From: Mesorhizobium australicum WSM2073
GTDB lineage: Bacteria > Pseudomonadota > Alphaproteobacteria > Rhizobiales > Rhizobiaceae
Assembly (NCBI RefSeq): GCF_000230995.2
Contig: NC_019973.1
Location: 2,184,001-2,248,000, forward strand
Length of the DNA: 64,000 nucleotides
Direction of reading: 5' to 3'
The notes below the pieces were generated by a model. That model had not been told where the DNA came from. It saw only the letters and a list, made by a program, of their open reading frames with translations, and ran no database searches. Below are positions 51,504-61,111 of the stretch, piece after piece. The position numbers and the translations under genes are program-made. Every line of letters begins with the position of its first letter. Positions within the stretch are counted from its first letter, which is position 1.

Positions 51504-51962
51504 CTATCGGAGTTGCCGGACGGCTTCGCCCGCCACCATGGCGACGGAAAGGGCGACGTTGATGCTGCGCGCGCCGGGCTGCATCGGGATGGTCAGCCGC
51601 GCATCCGCCGCCTGATGGACTGGATCCGGCACCCCCGCGGATTCGCGACCGAACAGGAGGATGTCGCGGTCGGTGAAGCTGAAGTCGGTGTAGGGGGTCG
51701 TAGCCTTGGTCGACAGCAGCACCATGCGATCCGCGCGGGCCTTGCGCCACTCCTCGAAGGCGTCCCAGTCGACATGCCGGGTCAGGGCAGCCATTTCGAG
51801 GTAGTCCATGCCGGCGCGCTTGAGCGCTTTGTCGGAGAGCGGAAAGCCGGCCGGCTCGATGATGTCGACGCCGAGGCCGAGGCAAGCGGCGAAGCGCAGG
51901 ATTGTCCCGGTATTGCCGGCAATGTCAGGCTGGTAGAGCGCGATGCGGAGACCAGGGTTCAC
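51504..51962 (-). CDS. trmL: tRNA (cytidine/uridine-34 2'-O)-methyltransferase
   Basis: The 152-residue protein is a SpoU-family trefoil-knot methyltransferase of the short TrmL type, with no additional domain. Motif 1 is YQPDIAGNTGTILRFAACLG, motif 2 is LLFGRESAGVPD (about residues 93-104) and motif 3 is the conserved IPMQPGARSINVALSVAM. It methylates the wobble base ribose of tRNA-Leu isoacceptors using S-adenosylmethionine. Confidence 0.93.
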   Translation of the reverse strand: MNPGLRIALYQPDIAGNTGTILRFAACLGLGVDIIEPAGFPLSDKALKRAGMDYLEMAALTRHVDWDAFEEWRKARADRMVLLSTKATTPYTDFSFTDRDILLFGRESAGVPDPVHQAADARLTIPMQPGARSINVALSVAMVAGEAVRQLR

Positions 51963-52246
51963 TTCCGCGTCCTTCTAATAAGTGGCAGATCGGCCACAGC
52001 AGCCTCCTGGTTTTGGAAATTCCTGGGCCTGCGGGTGGCCATTTTTTTCGAAGTCGGGTATACGACCAGCATTGTCAACCCGAACCGATGGAGGGGTAAT
52101 TCATGATGGCCATGTACATCCAGCGCCCCACCTGTGGGCTTATTTGCGCCCTGGCGGTTTCGGTACGACGTTTCTCCTGATCTTTTAGACACTTCCGCAC
52201 CGATTTTCCGCCGAAACCATACCCTGGTCTTCGAAGGAAACCCGCG

Positions 52247-52768
52247 ATGTTTTTCAAGCTGCCGAAGGGGCCGATGGCCCCGTCCCAACGCGTTCCGACT
52301 GATCCGCCGCCGATCCCGCGGCACGATGTCGATCATCCTTTTTATCTCTATTTCAACACGGAGGACGGACCGATGTTCGATCCCTACAGAATACCGGGCT
52401 CGAGGAGCCTGCAACACCGGAAGGTGGTGGCTTGGGCGCTGTTGATCGGCGACACCTATTCGTCGGCGGTTCATGCCGAAGTACGCCGGCGTCCACATCG
52501 CGGCATGCTGCCGGATGTCGATTTCTCGCGCGCGGTACCCGATCCGAGCCGTCCGTCGCTGGTGCGCCGGATCATCCGGCTGATCCGGCCAGGCGCGAAA
52601 AACCGGACTGGTGGCGCCATGTCGTCAGGATCGACAAAGGTGGCTGTCGGCGAAAAGCCGGCGAACCCCTATATAGCGCGAAGCAGGGCCGACGCTCCGG
52701 ATGATTCCGGAGCGTCGGCCCTCGATGCCATGCGGTCCGAGGACTTCGTACGCCGCCAAGCCGCGTAA
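52247..52768 (+). CDS. Hypothetical protein, uncertain C-terminus
   Basis: The ATG at 52247 with a weak GAAGGA site gives 173 residues. The first 100 residues (proline-rich start, then HDVDHPFYLYFNTEDGPMFD) have a reasonable coding look; the last 50 are of low quality. A 17-bp inverted repeat (52685-52722) and a CTATAT -10-like element (52669-52674), probably belonging to the ABC operon downstream, lie inside its 3' end. I recognise no family. The gene may be shorter or spurious. Confidence 0.45.
   Translation: MFFKLPKGPMAPSQRVPTDPPPIPRHDVDHPFYLYFNTEDGPMFDPYRIPGSRSLQHRKVVAWALLIGDTYSSAVHAEVRRRPHRGMLPDVDFSRAVPDPSRPSLVRRIIRLIRPGAKNRTGGAMSSGSTKVAVGEKPANPYIARSRADAPDDSGASALDAMRSEDFVRRQAA
52685..52722 (+). 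repeat. 17-bp perfect inverted repeat upstream of ABC transporter genes
   Basis: AGGGCCGACGCTCCGGA (52685-52701) pairs with its exact complement at 52706-52722 over a TGAT loop. It lies 11 bp past a CTATAT box (52669-52674) and 76 bp before the first ABC gene start. No T tract follows. It could be a 5'-UTR stem loop or an attenuator-like element of the ABC operon. Confidence 0.8.
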
Positions 52769-52797
52769 GCGGAAAACAGATCTCACAGGCGTGACCT

Positions 52798-54684
52798 ATG
52801 TTGTTGTTTAGCTGGTTTGAAAGAAAGCTCGATCCGTTCCCGGCCGCGGAACCGGTCGAGCCGCCCAAGACGCTTGTTGCCTTCTGCCTGCATTATACGC
52901 GCGGGGCATGGCCCTATATTCTTGTCGATGCGGTGCTGGTCGCGGCCATCGCCATCGCGGAAGTGTGGATGTTCGGCTTCCTCGGCCGCATCGTCGACTG
53001 GCTGTCGGGGCAGAACCGCGAGACCTTCCTGCAGACGGAGGGCTGGAAGCTCGCCGGCATGGCCTTCATTGTATTGTTTGCGCTGCCCGGCACGGTCTGG
53101 CTGCATTCCCTGCTCAACCAGCAGACGCTGATGGGCAATTACCCCATGCGCATCCGCTGGCAGGTGCACCGCTACCTGCTCAAGCAATCGATGAGCTTCT
53201 ACCAGGACGAGTTCGCCGGCCGCATCGCCACCAAGCTGATGCAGACCGCGCTTGCCGTGCGCGAATGCGTCATCAAGGTGATCGACGTCCTGAACTACGT
53301 CGTCGTCTATTTCCTCGGCATGCTGTTGATCGTCGGTTCGGCCGACTGGCGGCTGGCCGCGCCGCTCGGCGTCTGGATGGTCGGCTACATCCTGCTGCTG
53401 CGCTTCTTCATCCCGCGCCTGGGCAAGGTCGGCGAGGAGCAGGCCAATGCGCGCTCGACCATGACCGGCCGCGTCGTCGACAGCTACACCAACATCCAGA
53501 CGGTCAAGCTGTTTTCCCATTCACGCCGCGAGGCCGCCTTCGCCAGGGAAGGCATGATGGGCTTCCTCGACACGGTCTACCGGTCGATGCGGCTGGTGAC
53601 ACTGCTGTTCAGCTCGCTCTACATACTGAACGCGCTGCTGCTGTTCTCGGTCACCGCCATCTCGCTGTGGCTGTGGATGGGGCAAGTGGTGACGATCGGT
53701 GCGGTCGCCGTGGTCATCGGCCTGGTGCTCCGGATGTGGGGCATGTCGCAGTGGATCATGTGGGAAATGTCGAGCCTGTTCGAGAATATCGGCACGGTGC
53801 AGGACGGCATTGCCTCGATCTCGTTGCCGCGCCTTGTCGAGGACAGGCCGGATGCCAAGGAGATCATCGTTTCCAAAGGCGATATCCGCTTCGAGGATAT
53901 CCGCTTCCATTACGGCAAGCAGAAGGGCGTCATCGAAAACCTGTCGCTGGCGGTGAAGCCGGGCGAGAAGGTCGGCATTGTCGGCCGCTCGGGCGCCGGC
54001 AAGTCGACGCTGGTCAATCTCCTCCTGCGCTTCTACGACCTGGAAAGCGGCCGGATCCTGATCGACGGCCAGGAGATCGCCGGCGTGAAACAGGATTCGC
54101 TGCGCGCCCAGATCGGGATGGTCACGCAGGACACCTCGCTGCTGCATCGTTCGGTGCGCGAGAACATCCTCTACGGCCGGCCCGATGCCACCGACGAGAT
54201 GCTGCTCGAGGCGGCGCGGCGGGCCGAGGCGATGGATTTCATATCAGGACTTTCGGACCATCATGGACGCAAGGGGTTCGACGCCTATGTGGGCGACCGC
54301 GGCGTCAAACTGTCGGGCGGTCAGCGGCAACGCATCGCCATTGCTCGCGTTATGTTGAAGGACGCGCCCATACTTATCCTTGACGAGGCGACGTCGGCGC
54401 TCGATTCCGAGGCGGAAGCCGCCATCCAGGAGAACCTCTACAAGCTCATGCAAGGCAAGACCGTCATCGCCATCGCGCACCGGCTGTCGACCATTGCGGC
54501 AATGGACAGGCTCGTCGTGATGGACCAGGGTCGCGTGATCGAGGAGGGCTCGCACGAGGAACTGGTCGCCAGAGGCGGGCTCTACGCGCAGCTCTGGCAG
54601 CGCCAGTCGGGTGGGTTCCTGCTCGATGACGTCCCTGTCGAAGCCGCCAATGACGCAATAGCAAAGGGGCAAGCCGCAGAATGA
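52798..54684 (+). CDS. ABC transporter, fused permease-ATPase half unit (1 of 2)
   Basis: The 628-residue protein has six membrane helices (residues about 20-330), then an ABC ATPase: Walker A GRSGAGKSTLVNL (about residue 397), signature LSGGQRQRIAIA (about residue 503), Walker B ILILDEATSALD (about residue 524) and H-loop IAHRLST. It belongs to the multidrug/lipid exporter type. The next gene is a similar half unit 10 bp downstream, so the two probably form a heterodimer. Both halves have intact catalytic motifs. The substrate is unknown. Confidence 0.9.
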   Translation: MLLFSWFERKLDPFPAAEPVEPPKTLVAFCLHYTRGAWPYILVDAVLVAAIAIAEVWMFGFLGRIVDWLSGQNRETFLQTEGWKLAGMAFIVLFALPGTVWLHSLLNQQTLMGNYPMRIRWQVHRYLLKQSMSFYQDEFAGRIATKLMQTALAVRECVIKVIDVLNYVVVYFLGMLLIVGSADWRLAAPLGVWMVGYILLLRFFIPRLGKVGEEQANARSTMTGRVVDSYTNIQTVKLFSHSRREAAFAREGMMGFLDTVYRSMRLVTLLFSSLYILNALLLFSVTAISLWLWMGQVVTIGAVAVVIGLVLRMWGMSQWIMWEMSSLFENIGTVQDGIASISLPRLVEDRPDAKEIIVSKGDIRFEDIRFHYGKQKGVIENLSLAVKPGEKVGIVGRSGAGKSTLVNLLLRFYDLESGRILIDGQEIAGVKQDSLRAQIGMVTQDTSLLHRSVRENILYGRPDATDEMLLEAARRAEAMDFISGLSDHHGRKGFDAYVGDRGVKLSGGQRQRIAIARVMLKDAPILILDEATSALDSEAEAAIQENLYKLMQGKTVIAIAHRLSTIAAMDRLVVMDQGRVIEEGSHEELVARGGLYAQLWQRQSGGFLLDDVPVEAANDAIAKGQAAE

Positions 54685-54694
54685 TGGCCGCCGC

Positions 54695-56578
54695 ATGATG
54701 ACAGCCGTCTACCGCTGGTTCGAAAACTGGGTCTACCCGTTCAGGGAGCCGGCGAATCTTCGGCCACCGGCCAGCGTCACGGGCTTCCTCTGGCACTATG
54801 TCGGGCAAGCGAAGTTCGCCTTCTTCGCCATGCTGGTCATCGGCGGCATCGCGCCGCTGGTCGAGGCCGGGCTGTTCTATTTCGTCGGACGGCTGGTCGA
54901 TATTCTCGACCAATTGCCCGGCGAGCGAAGCTGGCACGCGCTGTGGACCGCCGCCGGCCCCGAACTGGTGTTCATGATCGCGGTGGTGCTGATCATCCGC
55001 ACCGTGGTCGTCGCCTTGTCGGCGCTGGTCGACGAACAGACGATCACGCCCGGCTTCTACAATCTGGTGCGCTGGCAGGCGCACCGGCACGTCTCGCGCC
55101 AGTCCTACGCCTTCTTCCAGAATGATTTTGCCGGCCGCATCGCGACGAAAGTCTGGCAGGCCGGGCAGGCAACGGGCGACCTGATGGAAAGTTTCATCGA
55201 GGTCGTCTGGTTCATGGTCGTCTATACGGCGACGACGCTGGCGCTGGTCGCCGGGCTTGACCTCAGGCTGGCGGCACTCGTGGTGGTCTGGATCACCGCC
55301 TTCGGCTTTCTGGCGAAGCGCTATTTGCCGGCAATCCGCAAGCACGCCGAAGCGACGGCGGAGGCGGGCTCCATGATCAATGGCCGCATTGTCGATTCCT
55401 ACTCCAACGTGCAGACGCTGAAACTGTTCGCGGCCGACGGCGACGATCGCTACATCAGGAACGGCTTCGACATCTATCTCGACGCATTGCGGCCCTTCAC
55501 CCGCCGCTTGACCGGCGTGCGCATGGCGCTGACGACGCTGTCGGGCATCATGATCACGGCGATCGGCTGCTTTGCCGTTTATCTCTGGGTCGAGGGCTCG
55601 ATCACGGTCGGGGCGGTCGCCTTCACGCTCAGCCTGGTGCTGCGGCTCAACATGCTGCTCGGCCGGTTGATGATGCAGATGAACGGCATCTTGCGGAATC
55701 TCGGCGTGCTGGAGAACTCCAAGGCGCTGATCTCGCAGCCGCTCGGCCTGACCGATGCACCGGACGCAAAGGGACTGGTCGTGGCGGGTGGGCGCATCGA
55801 CGTAAAAAATGTCGAGTTCCACTACGGCAAGGGGTTTGGGGTGCTGAACGGCATCAACCTTATCGTCAAGCCGGGTGAGAAGGTCGGGCTGGTCGGGCCT
55901 TCGGGCGCCGGCAAGACGACGCTGGCGAACCTTATCCTGCGCCTCTACGATCTCGAAAGCGGCCAGATCACCATCGATGGCCAGGACGTCTCTGGTGTGA
56001 CGCAGGATTCGTTGCGCGCCAATATCGGCGTCGTCAGCCAGGATACGGCCCTGTTCCACCGTTCGCTGCGTGACAACATCAAGCTCGGCATGCCCGACGC
56101 AACCGACGCGCAGGTCATCGCGGCGGCGAAAAAAGCCGAGGCCCATGAATTCATCCTGACTTTGCGCGACAACAGGGACCGCCAGGGCTACGAAGCCTTT
56201 GTCGGCGAGCGCGGCGTGAAACTGTCGGGCGGTCAGCGTCAGCGCGTGGCGATCGCCCGCGTCTTCCTCAAGGACGCGCCGGTCCTGATCCTCGACGAGG
56301 CGACGTCGGCGCTCGATTCCGACATCGAGGCGGCGATCCAGGAGAATCTGACGCGGCTGATGGAGAACAAGACCGTGATCGCGATTGCCCACCGGCTGTC
56401 GACGATCGCGGCACTTGACCGCCTGGTGGTGCTCGACGGCGGCCGCATCGTCGAGCAAGGCACACATGACGAACTGGTGGCGCTCGACGGGCTTTATGCC
56501 CGGCTGTGGAAGCGCCAGTCCGGCGGGTTCCTCTATCACGAGGAAAGCGTGCTGGAAGAGACGCGGCCGGCGGAGTAG
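54695..56578 (+). CDS. ABC transporter, fused permease-ATPase half unit (2 of 2)
   Basis: The 627-residue protein has the same layout as the preceding gene: six membrane helices and an ATPase with Walker A GPSGAGKTTLANL, signature LSGGQRQRVAIA, Walker B VLILDEATSALD and H-loop IAHRLST. ATGATG starts are paired (54695 and 54698). It overlaps no other gene and follows the first half by 10 bp. A GNAT acetyltransferase gene follows after 4 bp, suggesting cotranscription. Confidence 0.9.
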   Translation: MMTAVYRWFENWVYPFREPANLRPPASVTGFLWHYVGQAKFAFFAMLVIGGIAPLVEAGLFYFVGRLVDILDQLPGERSWHALWTAAGPELVFMIAVVLIIRTVVVALSALVDEQTITPGFYNLVRWQAHRHVSRQSYAFFQNDFAGRIATKVWQAGQATGDLMESFIEVVWFMVVYTATTLALVAGLDLRLAALVVVWITAFGFLAKRYLPAIRKHAEATAEAGSMINGRIVDSYSNVQTLKLFAADGDDRYIRNGFDIYLDALRPFTRRLTGVRMALTTLSGIMITAIGCFAVYLWVEGSITVGAVAFTLSLVLRLNMLLGRLMMQMNGILRNLGVLENSKALISQPLGLTDAPDAKGLVVAGGRIDVKNVEFHYGKGFGVLNGINLIVKPGEKVGLVGPSGAGKTTLANLILRLYDLESGQITIDGQDVSGVTQDSLRANIGVVSQDTALFHRSLRDNIKLGMPDATDAQVIAAAKKAEAHEFILTLRDNRDRQGYEAFVGERGVKLSGGQRQRVAIARVFLKDAPVLILDEATSALDSDIEAAIQENLTRLMENKTVIAIAHRLSTIAALDRLVVLDGGRIVEQGTHDELVALDGLYARLWKRQSGGFLYHEESVLEETRPAE

Positions 56579-56582
56579 GTGC

Positions 56583-57062
56583 ATGGGTGGATCGCCAGAG
56601 CTCAGTCCGGAGATCGGCTACACGCTCAAGCGTTTGCGGCCTACCGTGGCGGCTTTCGACGCGTTGAAGGAAGAGAGCCGGCTGGAAGGCTACTGGATGC
56701 TGGTGCGTCTGGACGATGGGTGGGCAAGCGGCCGCAACAAGTTCCTGAAGCGGGGCGAGGCGCTGTTCGGAACCTGGCATGGCGCCGAACTCGCCGGTGT
56801 CTGCGGGCTGAACATCGATCCCTATTTCGAGGGCAGGGACCACGGCCGGGTCCGCCACCTGTTCGTCAGCGCGCGTCACCGTCGCGCCGGCCTTGGCCGA
56901 ACGCTGGTCGAGATCGTGATCGACCGAGCCCGCCAGTATTTCACCGTGTTGAACACCCGCGCGCCGCCAGAAGCCTTCGCTTTCTATGAACGGCTTGGTT
57001 TTCAGCGCGTGGAGGGCGAAGAATTCGTTACCCATCGCATGGTGTTCAGGAAAGGGAACTGA
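56583..57062 (+). CDS. GNAT-family N-acetyltransferase
   Basis: The ATG at 56583 gives 159 residues. The acetyl-CoA site is VRHLFVSARHRRAGLGRTLV (about residues 90-109, with the R/Q-x-x-G-x-G/A pattern RRAGLG) and the C-terminal strand includes AFAFYERLGFQRVEG. The substrate is unknown. It closely follows the second ABC half transporter and precedes a DUF6665-like gene 1 bp downstream. Confidence 0.87.
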   Translation: MGGSPELSPEIGYTLKRLRPTVAAFDALKEESRLEGYWMLVRLDDGWASGRNKFLKRGEALFGTWHGAELAGVCGLNIDPYFEGRDHGRVRHLFVSARHRRAGLGRTLVEIVIDRARQYFTVLNTRAPPEAFAFYERLGFQRVEGEEFVTHRMVFRKGN

Positions 57063-57063
57063 A

Positions 57064-57375
57064 ATGTCCTTGCGTCCGCCATCCCATCTTGCCGGCACGT
57101 CGGCCGCCGACGCGGCCTTCGACGCGCTTGGCCATGAAATCCTGGCAGAGAAGGCGGCGGCGCTCGGGCGGGCCGGCCAGCGCGTCGAAGAAACCTTGGC
57201 GCGGTTGCGCGATAACGGGGACGATGAGTTGCGCCCCCGTCTGCTCAAGGAGGCTGCCGTGGCCGTTCACGCCTATTTCATCCAGCGCGAACTGTGCGGC
57301 CTTCGCAAGCATGACGCCGTGATCCGCGAATACAATATCCCCAGGGCGGTTCTAGTGAGGCTGGGCGCCGCGTAA
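57064..57375 (+). CDS. DUF6665-like small protein
   Basis: The ATG at 57064 gives 103 residues. The protein is helical with AFDALGHEILAEKAAALGRA (about residues 18-37) and the strongly characteristic VHAYFIQRELCGLRKHDAVI (about residues 67-86). I assign it tentatively to DUF6665, found in Rhizobiales without known function. It ends an apparent operon with the ABC pair and the GNAT gene, and is convergent with the cupin gene (16-bp gap). Confidence 0.78.
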   Translation: MSLRPPSHLAGTSAADAAFDALGHEILAEKAAALGRAGQRVEETLARLRDNGDDELRPRLLKEAAVAVHAYFIQRELCGLRKHDAVIREYNIPRAVLVRLGAA

Positions 57376-57391
57376 AATCAGTTTTTAGGAA

Positions 57392-57736
57392 TCACTCCAG
57401 CCATTCGGTGATGAAGCTGCCGTTTTCGTGAATGTCGGTCGTTTCCAGCGGACCGGGACCGAGATTGGTGAATTTATGCGGCGTGTTGGGCGGCACGATC
57501 AGGATCTGTCCCGCCGAAGCCTCGAATTCCTGGTCGCCGACCGTGAAGAGGCCGGTTCCCTCACGGATGATGAAGATCTCCGCATAGGGATGGGCGTGCA
57601 GCCGCGGGCCACCGCCGACGTCGGGCAGGTGATTGAAGATCAGGCAGGAGTTTGAGCCGTAGGCACCGCATTGCAGTTCGCCCTTCCAGTGGTCGGAACG
57701 AACAGCCCATTGCTCGCGATCGATGACGTGCGCCAT
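57392..57736 (-). CDS. Single-domain cupin protein
   Basis: The 114-residue protein has the two cupin motifs: GGGPRLHAHPYAEIFIIREG (about residues 41-60, with two His and one Glu metal ligands) and motif 2 with PPNTPHKFTNLGPG (about residue 83, carrying the third His). It is a small beta-barrel dioxygenase or isomerase-like enzyme or sensor. No pathway neighbours clarify it. Confidence 0.85.
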   Translation of the reverse strand: MAHVIDREQWAVRSDHWKGELQCGAYGSNSCLIFNHLPDVGGGPRLHAHPYAEIFIIREGTGLFTVGDQEFEASAGQILIVPPNTPHKFTNLGPGPLETTDIHENGSFITEWLE

Positions 57737-58051
57737 GCGAAGGAGGATAGATCACACCGGCGCCCTGTGTCGAGGCAAGCTGGAGCCTTGGATTTTGCTG
57801 ATATTTCCCGGTTGTTTAGCCGCCTTTTGCAGCCATTCGCCGTCCCGCCGGACACGAGGGGATTTTGTCCCCGCGACAATCTGCCCTTGTGCCTTCACCC
57901 GTCTGGACAAAAACGGGCTTCACGCATAAACCGAAGTCCAAATGCCGGAGGAATTCGCTAGCCTGTTCGCCATGCGCTGTCGGGTTGGCGTGATTGAGCG
58001 GGGAACAAGGCTCGGCCACCGGCGCGGAAGAGGCGAAAGGATCAGGCACCC
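57737..58051. other. Intergenic region before petABC
   Basis: These 315 bp hold the promoter region of petABC (plus strand) and of the cupin gene (minus strand). I find no clear operator, terminator or small ORF. The petA GTG start at 58052 is preceded by GAAAGGATC as its ribosome binding site. Confidence 0.4.
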
Positions 58052-58612
58052 GTGAGCGCAACCGACATCCACGATCCCAATCGTCGAGATTTTCTCTACG
58101 TCGCCACCGGCATGGCCGCCGTGGTCGGCGCCGGTGCCGTGGCCTGGCCGTTCATCGACCAGATGCGCCCCGACGCCTCGACGCTGGCGCTCGCTTCGGT
58201 CGAGGTCGATGTCTCCTCGCTGACGCCTGGCAGCTCGCTGATCGTCAAGTGGCGCGGCAAGCCGGTCGTGGTGCGCAACCGGACCGAGAAGGAAATGAAG
58301 GACGGCGAGGCCGTCAGCCTCTCCGATCTCAAGGATCCGATCGCCCGCAACGCCAATTTGCCGTCCGATGCGCCGGCGACCGACGCCAACCGCACCACGC
58401 CAGGCAAGGAAGCCTGGATGGTGATGGTTCAGGTCTGCACCCATCTGGGCTGCATCCCGCTCGGCCAGGAAGGCGATTTCGGCGGCTGGTTCTGCCCGTG
58501 CCACGGTTCGCAATACGACACGGCCGGCCGCATCCGCAAAGGCCCGGCGCCGGAGAACATGGCGATTCCGGTATTCAAATTCGTTTCCGACACCAAACTC
58601 CTTATCGGTTGA
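58052..58612 (+). CDS. petA: Ubiquinol-cytochrome c reductase Rieske iron-sulfur subunit
   Basis: The GTG start gives 186 residues. A Tat signal-anchor ([20 protein letters not shown], about residues 12-31) tethers the protein to the membrane. The [2Fe-2S] ligands are in CTHLGC (about residues 130-135) and CPCHGS (about residues 150-155). It passes electrons from ubiquinol to cytochrome c1. It is the first gene of petABC. Confidence 0.96.
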   Translation: MSATDIHDPNRRDFLYVATGMAAVVGAGAVAWPFIDQMRPDASTLALASVEVDVSSLTPGSSLIVKWRGKPVVVRNRTEKEMKDGEAVSLSDLKDPIARNANLPSDAPATDANRTTPGKEAWMVMVQVCTHLGCIPLGQEGDFGGWFCPCHGSQYDTAGRIRKGPAPENMAIPVFKFVSDTKLLIG

Positions 58613-58628
58613 GGCAGGGGATATTTCG

Positions 58629-59930
58629 ATGAGCGAGGGACACTCGACCTACACGCCGAAGACCGGTATCGAACGCTGGTTCGACGCCCGCATGCCGCTG
58701 CCCAGGATGGTCTATGACAGCTTCATCGCCTATCCGGTGCCGCGCAACCTGAACTATATGTGGACCTTCGGCGGCATTCTGGCGATCATGCTGGTGGCGC
58801 AGATCCTGACCGGCATCGTGCTGGCCATGCACTATACGGCCGACACCAATCTCGCCTTCGGTTCGGTCGAAAAGATCATGCGCGACGTGAATTCCGGATG
58901 GCTGCTGCGCTACATGCACGCCAACGGCGCCTCGTTCTTCTTCATCGCCGTCTATTTGCATATCTTCCGCGGCCTCTATTACGGCTCCTACAAGGCGCCG
59001 CGCGAGCTGCTGTGGATCCTCGGCTGCATCATCTACCTGCTGATGATGGCGACCGGCTTCATGGGCTATGTGCTGCCATGGGGGCAGATGAGCTTCTGGG
59101 GCGCCACTGTCATCACCGGCTTCTTCAGCGCCATTCCGCTGGTTGGCGACTGGATCCAGCAGCTCCTGCTCGGCGGCTTCGCCGTCGACAATCCGACGCT
59201 GAACCGCTTCTTCGCCCTGCATTACCTGCTGCCGTTCATGATTGCCGGCGTCGTCGTTCTGCATGTCTGGGCGCTGCATGTCGTCGGCCAGTCGAACCCG
59301 ACCGGCATCGAGGTCAAGTCGAAGACAGATACCGTGGCCTTCACGCCCTACGCGACCATCAAGGACGCGTTCGGCATGATCGTGTTCCTGTTCGTCTTCG
59401 CCTACTTCGTCTTCTACCTGCCGAACTATCTCGGCCATCCGGACAACTACACGGTCGCCAACCCGCTTAAGACGCCGGCCCATATCGTCCCGGAATGGTA
59501 CTTCCTGCCGTTCTACGCAATCCTGCGCGCCATCACGTTCAACATCGGGCCGATCAATTCCAAGCTCGGCGGCGTGCTGTGCATGTTCGGCGCCATCGTC
59601 ATGCTGTTCCTGGTGCCGTGGCTCGACACCTCCAAGGTGCGCTCGGCGGTCTACCGGCCCTGGTACAAGCTGTTTTTCTGGCTGTTCGTGGCCGATGCCA
59701 TCCTGCTGGGCTGGCTGGGCTCGCAGCCGGCGGAAGGCAGCTATGTGTTCATGGCGCAGATGGCGACGCTGTTCTACTTCGCCTTCTTCCTGATCGCGCT
59801 GCCGGTGCTCGGCTTGATCGAGACACCCCGCAGGCTGCCGAACTCGATCACCGAGGCGGTGCTCGAAAAGAACAAGGGTGGCAGCGGGCATCCGGCGGGC
59901 GCCACGGCAGCACCTGAGACCAAGGGCTGA
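58629..59930 (+). CDS. petB: Ubiquinol-cytochrome c reductase cytochrome b subunit
   Basis: The 433-residue protein has eight membrane helices and carries the four heme-ligating histidines in helices II and IV ([20 protein letters not shown] and [20 protein letters not shown], read in parts). The Qo-site motif is PEWY (in [17 protein letters not shown]). This is a single chain as in other alphaproteobacteria. A start at 58629 lies 16 bp after petA. Confidence 0.97.
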   Translation: MSEGHSTYTPKTGIERWFDARMPLPRMVYDSFIAYPVPRNLNYMWTFGGILAIMLVAQILTGIVLAMHYTADTNLAFGSVEKIMRDVNSGWLLRYMHANGASFFFIAVYLHIFRGLYYGSYKAPRELLWILGCIIYLLMMATGFMGYVLPWGQMSFWGATVITGFFSAIPLVGDWIQQLLLGGFAVDNPTLNRFFALHYLLPFMIAGVVVLHVWALHVVGQSNPTGIEVKSKTDTVAFTPYATIKDAFGMIVFLFVFAYFVFYLPNYLGHPDNYTVANPLKTPAHIVPEWYFLPFYAILRAITFNIGPINSKLGGVLCMFGAIVMLFLVPWLDTSKVRSAVYRPWYKLFFWLFVADAILLGWLGSQPAEGSYVFMAQMATLFYFAFFLIALPVLGLIETPRRLPNSITEAVLEKNKGGSGHPAGATAAPETKG

Positions 59931-59957
59931 GCGGTAGAGAATCTAAGGGGATTTGGC

Positions 59958-60830
59958 ATGAAAAAGATTCTCACCTCGCTTGCGCTGGTCGGCCTCGTGG
60001 CCGCCGGCACCGGAGTTGCAGGCACTTGGGCGTTCGCGGCCGAAGAGGCGCACAACGCGGCGGCACCGACGCATTTCCCGATCAACGAGCCGAAGGAAAT
60101 GAGCTGGAGCTTCACCGGCCCGTTCGGCACCTATGACAAGGCGCAGTTGCAGCGCGGGCTGAAGGTCTACAAGGAAGTCTGCTCGGCCTGCCATTCGATG
60201 AACCTGGTGGCGTTCCGCACGCTTTCGGACCTCGGTTATAGCGACGCGCAGATCAAGACGCTGTCAGCCGAATACACCATCCATGATGGCCCCAACGATG
60301 CCGGCGACATGTTCGACCGTCCCGGCAAGCCGTCCGACCATTTCCCGGCCCCATTCGCCAATGAGGAAGCCGCCGCTGCCTCCAATGGCGGTGCGGCGCC
60401 GCCGGATATGTCGTTGCTGGCCAAGGCGCGCGGCGTCGAACGCGGCTTCCCGCAGTTCGTCTTCGATATCTTCACCCAGTATGATGCCGGTGGTCCCGAC
60501 TACATCCATTCGCTCTTGACCGGCTACGACCAGACCCCGCCCGCCGGCATGGTCATCCCCGAAGGCACACACTACAACCCGTACTTCATGTCCGGCGTGT
60601 CGCTGAAGATGCCCAAGCCGCTCTCCGACGGCCAGGTCACCTATGACGACGGTTCGCCGCAGACCATCGACCAGTATTCCCGCGACGTGGCTGCCTTCCT
60701 GACATGGGCTGCCGAGCCGCACATGGAAGACCGCAAGAAGATGGGCTTCCGCGTGCTGGTATTCCTGCTTCTGTTCGGCGCCCTGGTCTACCTGACCAAG
60801 CGCAAGGTGTGGGAAGCCGTCGCGCACTAG
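59958..60830 (+). CDS. petC: Ubiquinol-cytochrome c reductase cytochrome c1
   Basis: The 290-residue protein has a signal peptide (ILTSLALVGLVAAGTGVAG), the heme site CSACHSM (about residues 75-81), an axial methionine region (YFMSGVSLKMPKPL, about 215) and a C-terminal membrane anchor (VLVFLLLFGALVYLT). It is a stand-alone c1, not fused to cytochrome b as in Bradyrhizobium fbcH, which speaks against Bradyrhizobium as the host. Confidence 0.96.
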   Translation: MKKILTSLALVGLVAAGTGVAGTWAFAAEEAHNAAAPTHFPINEPKEMSWSFTGPFGTYDKAQLQRGLKVYKEVCSACHSMNLVAFRTLSDLGYSDAQIKTLSAEYTIHDGPNDAGDMFDRPGKPSDHFPAPFANEEAAAASNGGAAPPDMSLLAKARGVERGFPQFVFDIFTQYDAGGPDYIHSLLTGYDQTPPAGMVIPEGTHYNPYFMSGVSLKMPKPLSDGQVTYDDGSPQTIDQYSRDVAAFLTWAAEPHMEDRKKMGFRVLVFLLLFGALVYLTKRKVWEAVAH

Positions 60831-60842
60831 GCCTGTTGATCT

Positions 60843-60954
60843 TCAGGTGAGGCCGGTCTGCAAACAATGGCTTCCTGCGCTTCCGGTGCTCACGTACTTC
60901 AAGTACGCTCCGCTCCGGTTCTCGGAAACCCGTTTTCGATTCGGCCTGACCTGA
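60843..60954. repeat. 112-bp element with terminal inverted repeats, MITE-like
   Basis: TCAGGTGAGGCC (60843-60854) and GGCCTGACCTGA (60943-60954) are inverted ends with one mismatch. A central CGTACTT-C-AAGTACG palindrome occupies 60893-60907. The element fills the gap after petC and looks like a dispersed non-coding element that folds into a long hairpin. Confidence 0.7.
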
Positions 60955-61111
60955 ATCTCAAAAGGCCTTGGACCGTTCAGTGCACAACATGGGGCGCCGC
61001 GAGGTGCCCTATCTGCTTTTTGAGTGGATTGCGCCTCCACGTCTCGGCGGTGTCACATGGCCGTCACCACACATCGCGATCCTGCGGCGCTCTCATCAAA
61101 GGATCACGCCC

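Noticed and set aside
54464..56584. Long minus-strand open frame (706 codons) opposite the second ABC gene
   Set aside because: The composition (rich in R, D, H, Q) is that of an antisense shadow, and the plus strand carries an intact ABC exporter.
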